Assembly: GCA_002071085.1 (NCBI GenBank)
Contig: MWEM01000005.1
Span: 1 to 64,000, forward strand
Source of the DNA: Thermotogota bacterium ADurb.Bin062
GTDB lineage: Bacteria > Thermotogota > Thermotogae > MWEM01
Reading direction: 5' to 3'
Length of the DNA: 64,000 bases
Under the pieces are notes generated by a model. It was not told where the DNA came from and did not search any database. It worked only from the letters and a program-made list of their open reading frames with translations. Positions 8,911-17,542 of this stretch are shown here, piece after piece (position 1 is the stretch's first letter; every line of letters starts with the position of its first letter). Position numbers and translations under genes: made by a program.

Positions 8911-9366
8911 ATGGATGTCCGCATCATCAACAGTATCCTCAAGAGCACCGTCAAGATCTTCACGGAAGCCGTCAATATGAAGATCGAATTTGAAAAGCCC
9001 CAAATCGCGAAAGAGTTGGCCAAAGGGTACGACCTCGTCACCCTCGTCGGCTTCAACGGCAGCCTGTCCGGAAACCTCGTCTACGCCTTCGATACGCAAG
9101 TGGCGCTGAGCGTCGTTCAGAAGATGATGGGAATGCCGTATAACCAACTCGACGAGCTGGCGATGAGCGCGATCGGTGAACTCGCCAATATGATCTCGGG
9201 AAATATCGCGACGAATATGGAACAGATCGGAAAACCCATCGACATCACTCCGCCTTCGGTCATCCTAGGTAAAGAGATACGCGTGAACGTGGACGGGGTC
9301 ATCTTGAAGATCATCACGAAATATGAGGATAAGACCTTTGAGGTCGATATGGTTCTCAGAGAATGA
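8911..9366 (+). CDS. cheX: CheX-family chemotaxis phosphatase
   Basis: 151 residues from MDVRIINS. The ATG at 8911 lies 8 bases after GGAGG, a better spacing than the ATG at 8905. The helix IGELANMISGNIA carries the ExxN catalytic pair (Glu and Asn) of the CheC/CheX/FliY class; the second half of the protein lacks a clear second pair, as in CheX. These enzymes dephosphorylate CheY-P and so shorten the flagellar response. The gene overlaps the next one by 4 bases and opens the ATP synthase run. From memory, T. maritima cheX also borders its atp genes, so the linkage may be a phylum trait. Confidence 0.85.
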   Translation: MDVRIINSILKSTVKIFTEAVNMKIEFEKPQIAKELAKGYDLVTLVGFNGSLSGNLVYAFDTQVALSVVQKMMGMPYNQLDELAMSAIGELANMISGNIATNMEQIGKPIDITPPSVILGKEIRVNVDGVILKIITKYEDKTFEVDMVLRE

Positions 9367-9662
9367 GTGAAGAGTCGGAAAAAAAGCCGAACCCCTTCAA
9401 AGAGCTTCGGCACCTCAACATCTTGTACATCTTCGGGATTACGATTATCGCCAACACCTTCGTGGGTGGCGCGATCGGTTATTTCCTGGATAAATACACC
9501 TTTAAAAACCGCGTGCTACTCGTCATCTTTCTCGTCCTCGGCATCGCCTCCGGGCTATACCAAGGGATCCTGGGACTGTTGAAAGAGGCGAGAGAGATGG
9601 AGTCGGCCAAAGCCGAGCCGAAGGCCGAAAACGATCGCCCCAAAAATAAGGGGGCGCCTTGA
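9363..9662 (+). CDS. AtpZ/AtpI-like small membrane protein of the ATP synthase operon
   Basis: 99 residues with two predicted membrane helices: about 20-42 (LYIFGITIIANTFVGGAIGY) and 50-70 (VLLVIFLVLGIASGLYQGI). The charged tail ends in KNKGAP. The position directly before atpI and atpB, and the two-helix layout with a short basic hairpin, fit the AtpZ (AtpR-like) family, thought to aid assembly of the c-ring or magnesium supply. It starts by a 4-base overlap with cheX, so it is translationally coupled. Confidence 0.7.
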   Translation: MSEESEKKPNPFKELRHLNILYIFGITIIANTFVGGAIGYFLDKYTFKNRVLLVIFLVLGIASGLYQGILGLLKEAREMESAKAEPKAENDRPKNKGAP

Positions 9663-10081
9663 GACGGCGGATCTTCCGCGCTTTTTTCCCCCGATTCGAC
9701 CTCAAGGCGATGACGACGGAGGCTTTGCTAAAAACCTCTGTCTATGGTATCATATATCTGAATTCCGGACTCTTTTTAATCGGTTTTTTCTTTTTCTCCC
9801 ATCCCTTCGGTTATGGGGTTTTGGCAGGCACCGCCGCGGCGTTGATGAAGGTGTGGGTCTACGCCGAGCAGACCCGCCGTATGGAGAAAAAAACACAGTA
9901 CGTGAGCGCTTCGGCCTTTTTTTTACGGTATTCGATAGATGCGCTGGCAATGGGCATATCGGCGTTTTTCTCCATTCAAACCTTGTTGGGTTGTTTTTTC
10001 GGGACGATTTCGTTGAAATGGGTTATGGTTTGGCTCAGCTTCGCTCTGAGAAATGGAGGTAAGAAAGATGACCCTCAGTAG
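9659..10081 (+). CDS. atpI: ATP synthase protein I (AtpI family)
   Basis: 140 residues when started at the TTG at 9659, which overlaps the previous stop and sits behind AAGGGGG; an in-frame ATG at 9710 is the alternative. Four hydrophobic segments are visible (roughly 25-45, 48-65, 85-105 and 108-130), the layout of the ATP-synt_I family that helps insert and assemble the c-ring. Sequence identity to the family is weak, and the call rests largely on topology and on the place between atpZ and atpB. The 3' end overlaps atpB by 14 bases. Confidence 0.65.
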   Translation: MRRRIFRAFFPRFDLKAMTTEALLKTSVYGIIYLNSGLFLIGFFFFSHPFGYGVLAGTAAALMKVWVYAEQTRRMEKKTQYVSASAFFLRYSIDALAMGISAFFSIQTLLGCFFGTISLKWVMVWLSFALRNGGKKDDPQ

Positions 10082-10913
10082 GACAGAGAAAACCTTTGTC
10101 ATCGCGATGGTGATTGCAATCATCGTGGTTTGGATTCTTGCCTTGCCGGAAATGGGCGGTATGACTGACCTGAGTGACGCGGGCATCGGAACCAGATGGG
10201 TGTATACCTTCCCCGGTAGCGAAGGTTCCTTTTTCACCCGTATCAATTTCCTTACCGTCGGTGTCGGCCTGCTCATCACCCTATTCTTGATCGGCGTGGC
10301 TAGAGGTATCCGCAAGACCTTTTCACTCGTGCCGAACCGAAAACAATCCCTGGTGGAGTACTTGCTCCAGTTCTTCTACGACTTGACAGGAGAGGCCATC
10401 AACGACAAACGATACGTCAAACCGGTCTTCGTGATCGCGATGACGTTATTCCTGTTTATCGCGGCTTCCAACATACTGAGCGGGATTCCCGGCATCAACG
10501 TTTCGATACGCAACCAAGAAACCTATTTGACCTTCTTCACGGACACCTGGTATGTCCCAACCTCAGACCTCAATACGAATGGCACCTACGCGCTGATCGT
10601 CCTGGTCATTTCTCATATCTTCGGCATTAAGGCGAAGGGGTTCAAAGCCTGGGCGAAATCCTTTTTTGAACCGATCGCCATTATGTTCCCTATGAACGTC
10701 ATCGGAGAGCTCGCCAAACCGGTCTCCCACTCTTGCCGTCTTTTTGGGAACATCTTTGGCGGCGGCATCCTTGTGTTCATCCTCAGCTATATCCTGAAGT
10801 TCCTTTTCCTGCCTATGTTCTTCTGGGGGTTTTTCGGGATGTTCTTCGGGCTCATACAGGCGTTGATCTTTTCGGTTCTCACGATCGTATACATCGGATC
10901 CCAGGTCAATTGA
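10068..10913 (+). CDS. atpB: F-type ATP synthase subunit a
   Basis: 281 residues from MTLSRTEK, placed by GGAGGTAAGAAAG just ahead; the upstream in-frame ATG at 10053 lies inside this ribosome site. The conserved ion-channel arginine is in ELAKPVSHSCRLFGNIFGGG. A long N-terminal periplasmic stretch (about residues 30-65) precedes the five or six helices. With the c-ring it forms the ion path; the c-subunit motif suggests sodium. A gap of about 140 bases to atpE contains one weak inverted repeat and nothing else. Confidence 0.93.
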   Translation: MTLSRTEKTFVIAMVIAIIVVWILALPEMGGMTDLSDAGIGTRWVYTFPGSEGSFFTRINFLTVGVGLLITLFLIGVARGIRKTFSLVPNRKQSLVEYLLQFFYDLTGEAINDKRYVKPVFVIAMTLFLFIAASNILSGIPGINVSIRNQETYLTFFTDTWYVPTSDLNTNGTYALIVLVISHIFGIKAKGFKAWAKSFFEPIAIMFPMNVIGELAKPVSHSCRLFGNIFGGGILVFILSYILKFLFLPMFFWGFFGMFFGLIQALIFSVLTIVYIGSQVN

Positions 10914-11052
10914 CCGGATCCTCTCCGCATCAAAACAACGGAGAAAGCAAACCTTCACAGGTATGAAATAGAGTTCGAGATCGTCAGTGGTACGAAGCGT
11001 CGCCCCAGTGTATCACGGGGTTTATTAAAATAGAGAAGGGAGAGTGCGAGTT

Positions 11053-11295
11053 ATGGAAATGAGTGCAGCGATCGTTCAAGCAGCAAAGTATTTGGGCGCT
11101 GGAATCTGTATGGGCTTAGCCGCGATCGGACCCGCAATAGGGGAAGGAAACATCGGGGCGCACGCGATGGACGCGATGGCCAGGCAGCCGGAAATGGCGG
11201 GCAATTTACGCATCAGTATGATCATCGCCGACGCAATAGCGGAAACGACCGGGTTGTACGGCCTATTGATCTCGTTCATGATTCTTTTTGCCTAA
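11053..11295 (+). CDS. atpE: F-type ATP synthase subunit c with a two-carboxylate, sodium-type site
   Basis: 80 residues from MEMSAAIV; a GTG at 11044 is too close to the GGGAG site. Two hairpin helices are joined by the polar loop ARQPE. Helix 1 has IGPAIGEG (Glu31) where Ilyobacter has Gln32. Helix 2 has AIAETTGLY (Glu64, Thr65, Tyr69), aligned to Glu65, Ser66 and Tyr70 of the sodium-binding Ilyobacter c-ring. Two carboxylates per site are known from the Fusobacterium nucleatum sodium c-ring. The motif therefore points to a sodium-driven enzyme. Ion specificity is inferred, not shown. Confidence 0.93.
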   Translation: MEMSAAIVQAAKYLGAGICMGLAAIGPAIGEGNIGAHAMDAMARQPEMAGNLRISMIIADAIAETTGLYGLLISFMILFA

Positions 11296-11390
11296 AAGTC
11301 TCTCTCGCCCAACCTACGTTCTGAGGTCTTGTAGGCAAAGGCTATTGTCATATAGCGCAGGAAAACCCGCCGGAGAGAAAGGGGGTTAAG

Positions 11391-11888
11391 ATGATTCATC
11401 TCGAGTTTAATCTGACTTCTATCCTGATGTTGCTCCAATTCATATTATTGGCGTTCTTTCTATACAAGTTTCTGTACAAGCCGTTCTTCAAGATGTCCGA
11501 CGAAAGGCGTAAGCGGATACAGGAAGACTTCAGCTTGGCGGAGAAAGCGAAGTTGGAGGCTGAAGCCTCCCAGAGGGAAGCGAAACAGCTCTTGGACAAC
11601 GCGGTCGCTCAGGCGGAGGGGATAATCGCCAACGCAAAAAAAACCGCCGAAGACTACGCGATTCGCGAGCGGATAGATGCGAAACAGAAGGCCGAAAGCC
11701 TGTTACGAAAGGCCCAAGAAGAGATAGAAGCCCAAAAGAAAGAGGCGATTCAGGAGATCTCTGAAAAGTCGGTCAGTCTAGCCGTGTATCTCGCTTCTAA
11801 ACTGCTGGAGCGTCAGGTGGACGAGAAAGCGCAGAGCGAGTACCTCAAGAGCTTTTTGGCGAAGATCAAACAGGGAGGTGGCCGGTGA
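11391..11888 (+). CDS. atpF: F-type ATP synthase subunit b
   Basis: 165 residues with one N-terminal membrane helix (residues 6-27) followed by a long charged helix rich in Ala, Glu and Lys (about 40-150), the peripheral-stalk coiled coil. The ribosome site is AGAAAGGGGG. It links the membrane a-subunit to delta and the F1 head. The stop overlaps the atpH GTG start (GTGA), so the two are coupled. The 95-base gap to atpE holds no clear feature. Confidence 0.93.
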   Translation: MIHLEFNLTSILMLLQFILLAFFLYKFLYKPFFKMSDERRKRIQEDFSLAEKAKLEAEASQREAKQLLDNAVAQAEGIIANAKKTAEDYAIRERIDAKQKAESLLRKAQEEIEAQKKEAIQEISEKSVSLAVYLASKLLERQVDEKAQSEYLKSFLAKIKQGGGR

Positions 11889-12439
11889 AAAACCCCTCCC
11901 AAAAGGTCATCCTGGTTTACGCGAAAGCCCTACTGACGGGGGATACCGCGTTGGCTTCTCAAGCGTTGCGCGTCTTGCAGGAAACCTTGACCTTGGACCT
12001 GTATCGTTCCATCGTCTTTCATCCTTCGATTCCCAAAAGAGAAAAAATCGCTGCGCTCGCCGCCCTGTTGCGGGCGAAGGGCTGTTACAGCGAGGTGATG
12101 GAGCGTTTTCTCACCGAGGTGTTGGAGAAACGCCGAGAGAAGATCCTCCTTGATTTGTCTCCGGTCTTTGACCGGTTGTTGGCGGAAAGCCAAAAAGGGA
12201 CCGAGGGCACGATTTTCACTCCCTTCCCCTTGTCCGAAGAGCAAAAGGGGTTCGTTTCCAAGGAGCTCATCGCCTATTTCGAAGCGAAAGGATACGAGAC
12301 GCCTATCCATTTCTCTTTCGCGCTTCAACCCGATCTGTTGGGCGGGATTAAGGCATGCGTGGACGACCACATATTGGATCTTTCGTTACAAGCCCAGTTG
12401 TTGAAAGCAAAGCGGCACCTAAATGCCGAAGAGAGGTGA
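11885..12439 (+). CDS. atpH: F-type ATP synthase subunit delta
   Basis: 184 residues, GTG start overlapping the atpF stop. The layout is the usual helical N-terminal domain (VILVYAKALL near the start, then the six-helix bundle) and a C-terminal segment with GGIKACVDDHILDLSLQAQL, the conserved GG(I/V)xxxxxDxxxDxSxxxxL signature of OSCP/delta. It sits atop F1 as part of the stator. Divergent in the middle, as is normal for delta. Confidence 0.9.
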   Translation: MKNPSQKVILVYAKALLTGDTALASQALRVLQETLTLDLYRSIVFHPSIPKREKIAALAALLRAKGCYSEVMERFLTEVLEKRREKILLDLSPVFDRLLAESQKGTEGTIFTPFPLSEEQKGFVSKELIAYFEAKGYETPIHFSFALQPDLLGGIKACVDDHILDLSLQAQLLKAKRHLNAEER

Positions 12440-12444
12440 CTTGA

Positions 12445-13953
12445 GTGAAGATAAAACCCGAGGAGATCACTCAAATATTAAGAGACAAGATAACCGGGTT
12501 CGAGAAGACGGCGGAATTGGAAGAAACGGGGCAGATCGTTCAGGTCGGCGACGGTATCGCGACGGTCTACGGTTTGAAAAAGGTGAAGGCCAGCGAGCTC
12601 GTCCTGTTCGAAAACGGTTCGAAAGGCCTCGCCCTCAACCTTGACGAAGACTCCGTCGGGGTCGTCGTCTTGGGGGAATACCACAACCTCAAAGAGGGGC
12701 AGCTGGTGAAACGGACCGGTAAAATCGTTTCCGTACCGGTTGGAGAGGCGATGCTGGGCCGCGTGGTGAACCCCTTAGGCGAGCCCTTGGACGGAAAAGG
12801 CCCTATCGTGACACAAGATTTCCGCGAAATAGAATTCAAAGCGCCGGGTGTCATCTATCGACAACCGGTCAACACTCCTCTCCAAACGGGCCTCAAGTCC
12901 ATCGATTCGATGATTCCTATCGGAAGGGGCCAACGTGAACTGATCATCGGCGACAGGCAAACGGGAAAAACCGCCATCGCCCTCGATACGATTATCAATC
13001 AAAAAGGTAAAAACGCCAAGTGCATCTACGTCGCCATCGGCCAAAAGGCCGCCTCCGTCGCCCGAATCGTCGATCAGCTGGAACAGTTCGGCGCAATGGA
13101 TTACACCACCGTCGTATTCGCGTCTGCGAGCGACCCGGCATCTATGCTGTACATCGCGCCCTACACGGGCTGTGCGATAGGCGAGCACTTTATGTACCAA
13201 GGGCAGGACGCTTTGGTCGTTTATGACGATCTCACCAAACACGCCGCCTCTTATCGGGAACTCTCGCTGCTCTTGCGTCGCCCGCCTGGCCGCGAAGCCT
13301 ATCCTGGGGACGTCTTCTACCTACACTCCCGATTGCTCGAGCGGGCCGCGCGTTTGAACCCTTCGCTGGGAGGCGGGTCATTGACAGCTTTACCGATCAT
13401 AGAAACCCAGGCGAACGACCTCTCCGCTTATATACCCACGAACGTCATTTCTATCACCGACGGCCAGATCTACCTCGAAGCCGGCCTCTTCTACGCGGGG
13501 TTCAGGCCGGCGATCAACATCGGACTGTCGGTTTCGCGCGTCGGCGGCACCGCCCAAATCAAAGCGATGAAGAAGATAGCCGGAACCCTTCGTCTGGACC
13601 TGGCGCAATATCGAGACCTGGAATCCTTTTCGCAGTTCGCGAGCGAGCTGGACGAGGCCACGCGGTCCCAATTGACCAGAGGAGAGAAGCTGATGGAGCT
13701 GCTCAAGCAAAACCAATACTCTCCGATCCCGGTCGAAGAACAGGTCATCAGCATCTTCGCGGGTGTGCGCGGGTTTCTGGACACGATACCGACCCACCGG
13801 ATCAGGGCCTTCGAGGAACAGCTCATCCGTTATGTCAAACACCAGCATCCGGAAATACTATCGAAACTGAAAGAGGAAAAAGATTTGTCCACAGAGCTCA
13901 CTCGTTCGATCGAAGAGGCCATCAAAGCATTCAAGAAGGTATTCGTAGGATAA
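12445..13953 (+). CDS. atpA: F-type ATP synthase subunit alpha
   Basis: 502 residues, the standard length, GTG start. The beta-barrel N-terminal domain includes [11 protein letters not shown], the P-loop is [13 protein letters not shown], and the signature [14 protein letters not shown] and the arginine finger region are intact. It forms the catalytic hexamer with beta. The beta gene is not in this operon. Codon use and spacing match the neighbours. Confidence 0.97.
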   Translation: MKIKPEEITQILRDKITGFEKTAELEETGQIVQVGDGIATVYGLKKVKASELVLFENGSKGLALNLDEDSVGVVVLGEYHNLKEGQLVKRTGKIVSVPVGEAMLGRVVNPLGEPLDGKGPIVTQDFREIEFKAPGVIYRQPVNTPLQTGLKSIDSMIPIGRGQRELIIGDRQTGKTAIALDTIINQKGKNAKCIYVAIGQKAASVARIVDQLEQFGAMDYTTVVFASASDPASMLYIAPYTGCAIGEHFMYQGQDALVVYDDLTKHAASYRELSLLLRRPPGREAYPGDVFYLHSRLLERAARLNPSLGGGSLTALPIIETQANDLSAYIPTNVISITDGQIYLEAGLFYAGFRPAINIGLSVSRVGGTAQIKAMKKIAGTLRLDLAQYRDLESFSQFASELDEATRSQLTRGEKLMELLKQNQYSPIPVEEQVISIFAGVRGFLDTIPTHRIRAFEEQLIRYVKHQHPEILSKLKEEKDLSTELTRSIEEAIKAFKKVFVG

Positions 13954-13966
13954 GGGGGATAAGGAT

Positions 13967-14839
13967 TTGGGCAGAGGCGCGCTCCACACTATCCGTAGAA
14001 GAATAGACTCCACGGAATCTACGCAACACATCACCCACGCGATGGAGATGGTAGCGGCAGCGAAAGTCAACAAAGTCTTCCGGCTGTGGAAAGGGTTCAC
14101 CCCTTATCTGGCTTCCCTTAGCGCGATGATCGACGAGTGCGTTATCGCGGATCCGGATTTGGAACACCCTTTGGTGGAAAAGAAGAAACCCGAGGAAGAG
14201 AAAATCCTGTTCTTGATTATCACCTCCGATATGGGCTTGTGTGGGTCGTACAACCTGGATATACTCAGAATGGCCGAGGAAGAGGAAGAAAGGCGCGGAG
14301 ACGCCTTCAAAGGTTATTTCATCTGCGGGACCAAAGGCATCGGCTATCTGCGATATCGCAACAAGAAGATCTACGGCTCACTGGACAGATTCTTCGGTAC
14401 CCCGGATTTTTCGGTGGCCGACCTGTTATCGGGGCGGATACTCTCGCTCATCGAGTCCGGCGAGGTCAATACGGTCAAGGTCATCTCGAGCCATTTCAAA
14501 AGCTCTTTGATACAGAAACCGGCCATCACCGATCTGCTGCCCCTGAAACCCAAACCCCCGCAGAAGGCGCAATGGCAGCGCGAGTTCGAATACGAACCGG
14601 AGCGCAACGTTCTCCTCAACTCGCTTATTCCGTTGTACCTTTCGTCCGTATTGCTTCACCTATTGCTGGAGGCCCAGGTGAGCGAGCTCTACTCCCGTCA
14701 AAATGCGATGCGAAACGCCACCGAGAATGCGGAGCACTTAATAGAGCGGTTTACGCTAGCCTTTAATAAAGCGCGTCAGGGATTCATCACGCAAGAGATC
14801 ATCGAGATCGTCAACGGCGCGGAAGCCCTGAAAGAATAA
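13967..14839 (+). CDS. atpG: F-type ATP synthase subunit gamma
   Basis: 290 residues from a TTG start behind a G-rich ribosome site. The N-terminal helix (LHTIRRRIDSTESTQHITHAMEMVAAAK) and the C-terminal signature helix (ALNR-type region, ENAEHLIERFTLAFNKARQ...EIIEIVNGAEAL) form the rotor shaft. The middle Rossmann part has MGLCGSYN. This is the last atp gene here: nth follows after 8 bases, so atpD and atpC, which normally come next, must lie elsewhere. Confidence 0.94.
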   Translation: MGRGALHTIRRRIDSTESTQHITHAMEMVAAAKVNKVFRLWKGFTPYLASLSAMIDECVIADPDLEHPLVEKKKPEEEKILFLIITSDMGLCGSYNLDILRMAEEEEERRGDAFKGYFICGTKGIGYLRYRNKKIYGSLDRFFGTPDFSVADLLSGRILSLIESGEVNTVKVISSHFKSSLIQKPAITDLLPLKPKPPQKAQWQREFEYEPERNVLLNSLIPLYLSSVLLHLLLEAQVSELYSRQNAMRNATENAEHLIERFTLAFNKARQGFITQEIIEIVNGAEALKE

Positions 14840-14847
14840 CGACGACG

Positions 14848-15468
14848 ATGGACGCCAAGCAAGTCGCACACGTGTGCGAGCGGATCATCTCGTTTTTTCC
14901 CAGGATACATCACGAGACCGATCCCTTTCGGGTGTTGATCTCGACCATCATCAGCCAACGCAATCGCGATGAGGTCACCGAACGGGTTTCGGCTAAGCTA
15001 TTTGGGCTCTATCCAACGGCGAAACACCTGGCGGCCCAAGAGCCGGAGGCGCTGTACCCGGCCTTGCAGGAATCGGGGTTGTATCGACAGAAATCGAAAT
15101 GGATCGTCGAGATCGCCAAGCGCGTCGACGAAGCGGGAGGGGTGGTACCGAACGACCTGGAAGCGCTGTGTCGATATCCCGGAGTGGGTAGGAAGACGGC
15201 GAATATCGTGCTTTCGGTCTCTTTCGGAATACCGGCGCTAGCGGTCGACACCCACGTCCATCGGATATCCAACCGTATCGGGTTCGTCCATACGAAAACC
15301 CCCGAACAAACGGAAGTCGCGCTCACGAGCCTCTTGCCCGCATCCCTCTGGGGTGACTTAAACGGGTCGATGGTAGAGATGGGGCGAAACGTGTGCAAAC
15401 CTTTGAAACCAGTTTGTTCGGCTTGCCCGGTCTTTGACGATTGCGAATGGTCGGAAAAACACCGATGA
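14848..15468 (+). CDS. nth: Endonuclease III
   Basis: 206 residues. The helix-hairpin-helix (LCRYPGVGRKTANIVLS) carries the catalytic lysine, AVDTHVHRISNRIG carries the catalytic aspartate, and the C-terminal four-cysteine cluster CX6CX2CX5C (CKPLKPVCSACPVFDDC) binds a 4Fe-4S cluster. The enzyme removes oxidised pyrimidines and nicks the abasic site. It takes the place of atpD after atpG, 8 bases apart, and is probably on the same message. Confidence 0.95.
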   Translation: MDAKQVAHVCERIISFFPRIHHETDPFRVLISTIISQRNRDEVTERVSAKLFGLYPTAKHLAAQEPEALYPALQESGLYRQKSKWIVEIAKRVDEAGGVVPNDLEALCRYPGVGRKTANIVLSVSFGIPALAVDTHVHRISNRIGFVHTKTPEQTEVALTSLLPASLWGDLNGSMVEMGRNVCKPLKPVCSACPVFDDCEWSEKHR

Positions 15469-15487
15469 CGCCTGAAGGGACTCGCCG

Positions 15488-15856
15488 ATGTCAAAGATAG
15501 GGATTGACATCGTGGATATGGAACGCCTAACTCCTCAGATGATCGATCGGATACGGATGCGCGTCTTTTCGAAGAGCGAAATCGCGGAGATGGAGGCGCT
15601 AAAGAACCCGCGGCGCCGGATCGAGTACTTCGCCGGACGTTTCGCTGCCAAAGAAGCCTTTTTCAAAGCGCTGGGCATCGGCATCTTCAATACCGTCCTC
15701 GATCAAGTAGAGGTGTTGGCGGATGAAACCGGAAGGCCCTACCTCAGGGTCTCCGAGGCTGTAAGAAGCGCCTATATTGGCGAATACGCGAGTTGTTCCG
15801 TATCGATTTCACACGACGGTAGTTACGCGGTCGCCGTCGTACTATTGGAGAAGTGA
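15488..15856 (+). CDS. acpS: Holo-[acyl-carrier-protein] synthase
   Basis: 122 residues. IGIDIVDMERL carries the metal-binding Asp and FAGRFAAKEAFFKALGIGI carries the second (Glu) ligand and catalytic lysine; VSISHDGSYAVAVVLL is the C-terminal family signature. It transfers 4'-phosphopantetheine from CoA to the acyl carrier protein, needed for fatty-acid synthesis. Its stop codon abuts the GTG start of the next gene, implying coupled translation with that unknown protein. Confidence 0.95.
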   Translation: MSKIGIDIVDMERLTPQMIDRIRMRVFSKSEIAEMEALKNPRRRIEYFAGRFAAKEAFFKALGIGIFNTVLDQVEVLADETGRPYLRVSEAVRSAYIGEYASCSVSISHDGSYAVAVVLLEK

Positions 15857-17017
15857 GTGGATCGTATGTTTGTAAAGGGAGTCGCGCTGGAGACCCTTAT
15901 CGCTGAACCCGGGTTCGTGGAACTGTTTCGTGACGAAAACTCGGGTGTTCTGTTGTCCCTCATCGACTCCTATTTCGATCCCACTTCCTCCTTCATCTTC
16001 GGCACGCCCTCGATCCACCTTTATGTTCGCTCCTCCGCTGAAGAGTTCGTCGCGTTCGCTTACTTGGACCTTAAAAGCACAACCTTCTCCTTCAACGCGA
16101 GCGAAACCGACCACCCTATTGCGGCCTACATCAAACGCATCTTCTCTAACTATGTTTGGGGAGAGTTGAACGTCTACCGATACGAGAGCTTCACCCTGGA
16201 CGACATTATCGATGAGCTGCACTTTTTCGCCGGGTTGAACACCTACGTTCTCGGTTTTGCCGCCAGTGACGAGACGCTATTCAACGAGCTCGACCAGAGA
16301 GTGAGCGATCTGAATATGATTTTTAACGCCAGGGAGTCTCGACGAATCGCCCACGGCATATCACTGATGAATATGGTCGCCCGGGAGAGCAGTGAGTACA
16401 AAGACCAAACCACGCACTATCTCGTTCCGACCGTGGGTGTCGAGGGCCTCGAGGTCTGGTTGGGGACGAACTCGACGTTTTTTGTCCACCTCACAGAAAT
16501 GGACGGAAACTGTGACTCGGCTAATCCAACTGAGGTTGAGGAAAGGAAAAGCCTATTGAAGTTCTTGTTTAATATCGTGTTCCTGAGGTTTTGCTCGTAT
16601 TTGAGCAAGCGCTATGAGATCCAGTACTATACGATTTCTAAGATCGAACGGGCCTTCATCCTGGAAGGGAAGGATCAAAACACGGTACGCGATTTTCTAT
16701 CCTGCATACGCACAATTAACCAGAAGGCCGTAGACTTTTTCCGTCAGGAGCTGTTACCGATATGCGAGGATTTCAGCAAGATCCTGAACGCGGCGTTAAA
16801 AAAGTACCAACAAATTTCGACCTTCTACGATGAATCGAATTTTATCTATATCACGATTTTAGCGTTAACAGACGAAACCAGCGAGTATCAATCGGTGTTT
16901 GAGAGCTTGTTTCACCAAAACATCAACAAGCTGATCGAACAATTGCTCCTCATCATTACCCAGGTGGATCGGGCTATCGCACGATATGTCGAGGAAGGGA
17001 AGGCAGAGCGCATATGA
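15857..17017 (+). CDS. Unknown cytosolic protein coupled to acpS
   Basis: 386 residues from a GTG directly after the acpS stop, 6 bases past GGAG; an ATG at 15866 is the alternative. No signal peptide or membrane segment is seen, and I recognise no domain. The protein is rich in acidic and aromatic residues. The N-terminal half looks mixed alpha/beta (VAFAYLDLKSTTFSF, YEVWLGTNSTFFVHL-like strands), while the C-terminal 150 residues look helical (about 215-380). It overlaps the next gene by 4 bases. The tight coupling to acpS and a MogA-like gene suggests a shared transcript but not a function. Confidence 0.75.
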   Translation: MDRMFVKGVALETLIAEPGFVELFRDENSGVLLSLIDSYFDPTSSFIFGTPSIHLYVRSSAEEFVAFAYLDLKSTTFSFNASETDHPIAAYIKRIFSNYVWGELNVYRYESFTLDDIIDELHFFAGLNTYVLGFAASDETLFNELDQRVSDLNMIFNARESRRIAHGISLMNMVARESSEYKDQTTHYLVPTVGVEGLEVWLGTNSTFFVHLTEMDGNCDSANPTEVEERKSLLKFLFNIVFLRFCSYLSKRYEIQYYTISKIERAFILEGKDQNTVRDFLSCIRTINQKAVDFFRQELLPICEDFSKILNAALKKYQQISTFYDESNFIYITILALTDETSEYQSVFESLFHQNINKLIEQLLLIITQVDRAIARYVEEGKAERI

Positions 17018-17466
17018 ATCACACACCCCCAAAAGGAAAAATAGCTTTCGTGCTCGCAAAGGGACTCCCTTTGGACTTCATCGAGGAGCTCCTCGATTTG
17101 GTGAAAGCCAATCGGTTCGAGATTGGCAGGATCATCGGTGTCGAGCGGGAGATCGAAACCGTCAAGGAAACCCTTTTCGACCTATGTATGCAAGGGTTCT
17201 CTTTGATCATCGTGTTCGGAGCGATCGGCGTTGAGGTGGACGATGTCGTCCCCGAAGCCACCGCGTCTATCATCGATAAAACCCTTCCCGGCCTGGAACG
17301 CACCATTATGTATCTCTTGCTCGAGAACGACGAATACTCCGTCGTCAATCGCGCGGTGGCCGGCTTATACAAAAAAAGCATTCTATTCAACTTGCCCGCA
17401 AAGCCCAAGCTCATCCGCCTGGTGCTGGAAAATATCCTGGGCGTGCTTCAGAAAGCCGTCAGATAA
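17014..17466 (+). CDS. MogA/MoaB-fold protein, degenerate (CinA/MoCF-like domain)
   Basis: 150 residues, start overlapping the previous stop. The order resembles a molybdopterin-binding (MoCF_biosynth) domain: an early helix, then SLIIVFGAIGVEVDDVVPEAT in the place of GGTG(I/L)SPRDVTPEA, and LPAKPKLIRLVLENILGVL near the end in place of LPGSP-type ends. The GGTG glycine loop is altered to GAIG, so molybdopterin adenylylation is doubtful. No other molybdenum cofactor gene is near. A relative of the Thermotoga-type 'MogA-like' domain with another ligand is possible. Call by motif analogy only. Confidence 0.5.
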   Translation: MNHTPPKGKIAFVLAKGLPLDFIEELLDLVKANRFEIGRIIGVEREIETVKETLFDLCMQGFSLIIVFGAIGVEVDDVVPEATASIIDKTLPGLERTIMYLLLENDEYSVVNRAVAGLYKKSILFNLPAKPKLIRLVLENILGVLQKAVR

Positions 17467-17542
17467 GAGCGGCGTCAGTTCTTTCGGACGCTCATAGAGC
17501 ATCTGAATCCACACCTGTTGACAGGGGAGGTCTTAGGTCCAC

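Noticed and set aside
10914-11052. Possible RNA leader or attenuator between atpB and atpE
   Set aside because: Only a weak 6-base inverted repeat (10922-10944) was found, with no T-run and no riboswitch features.
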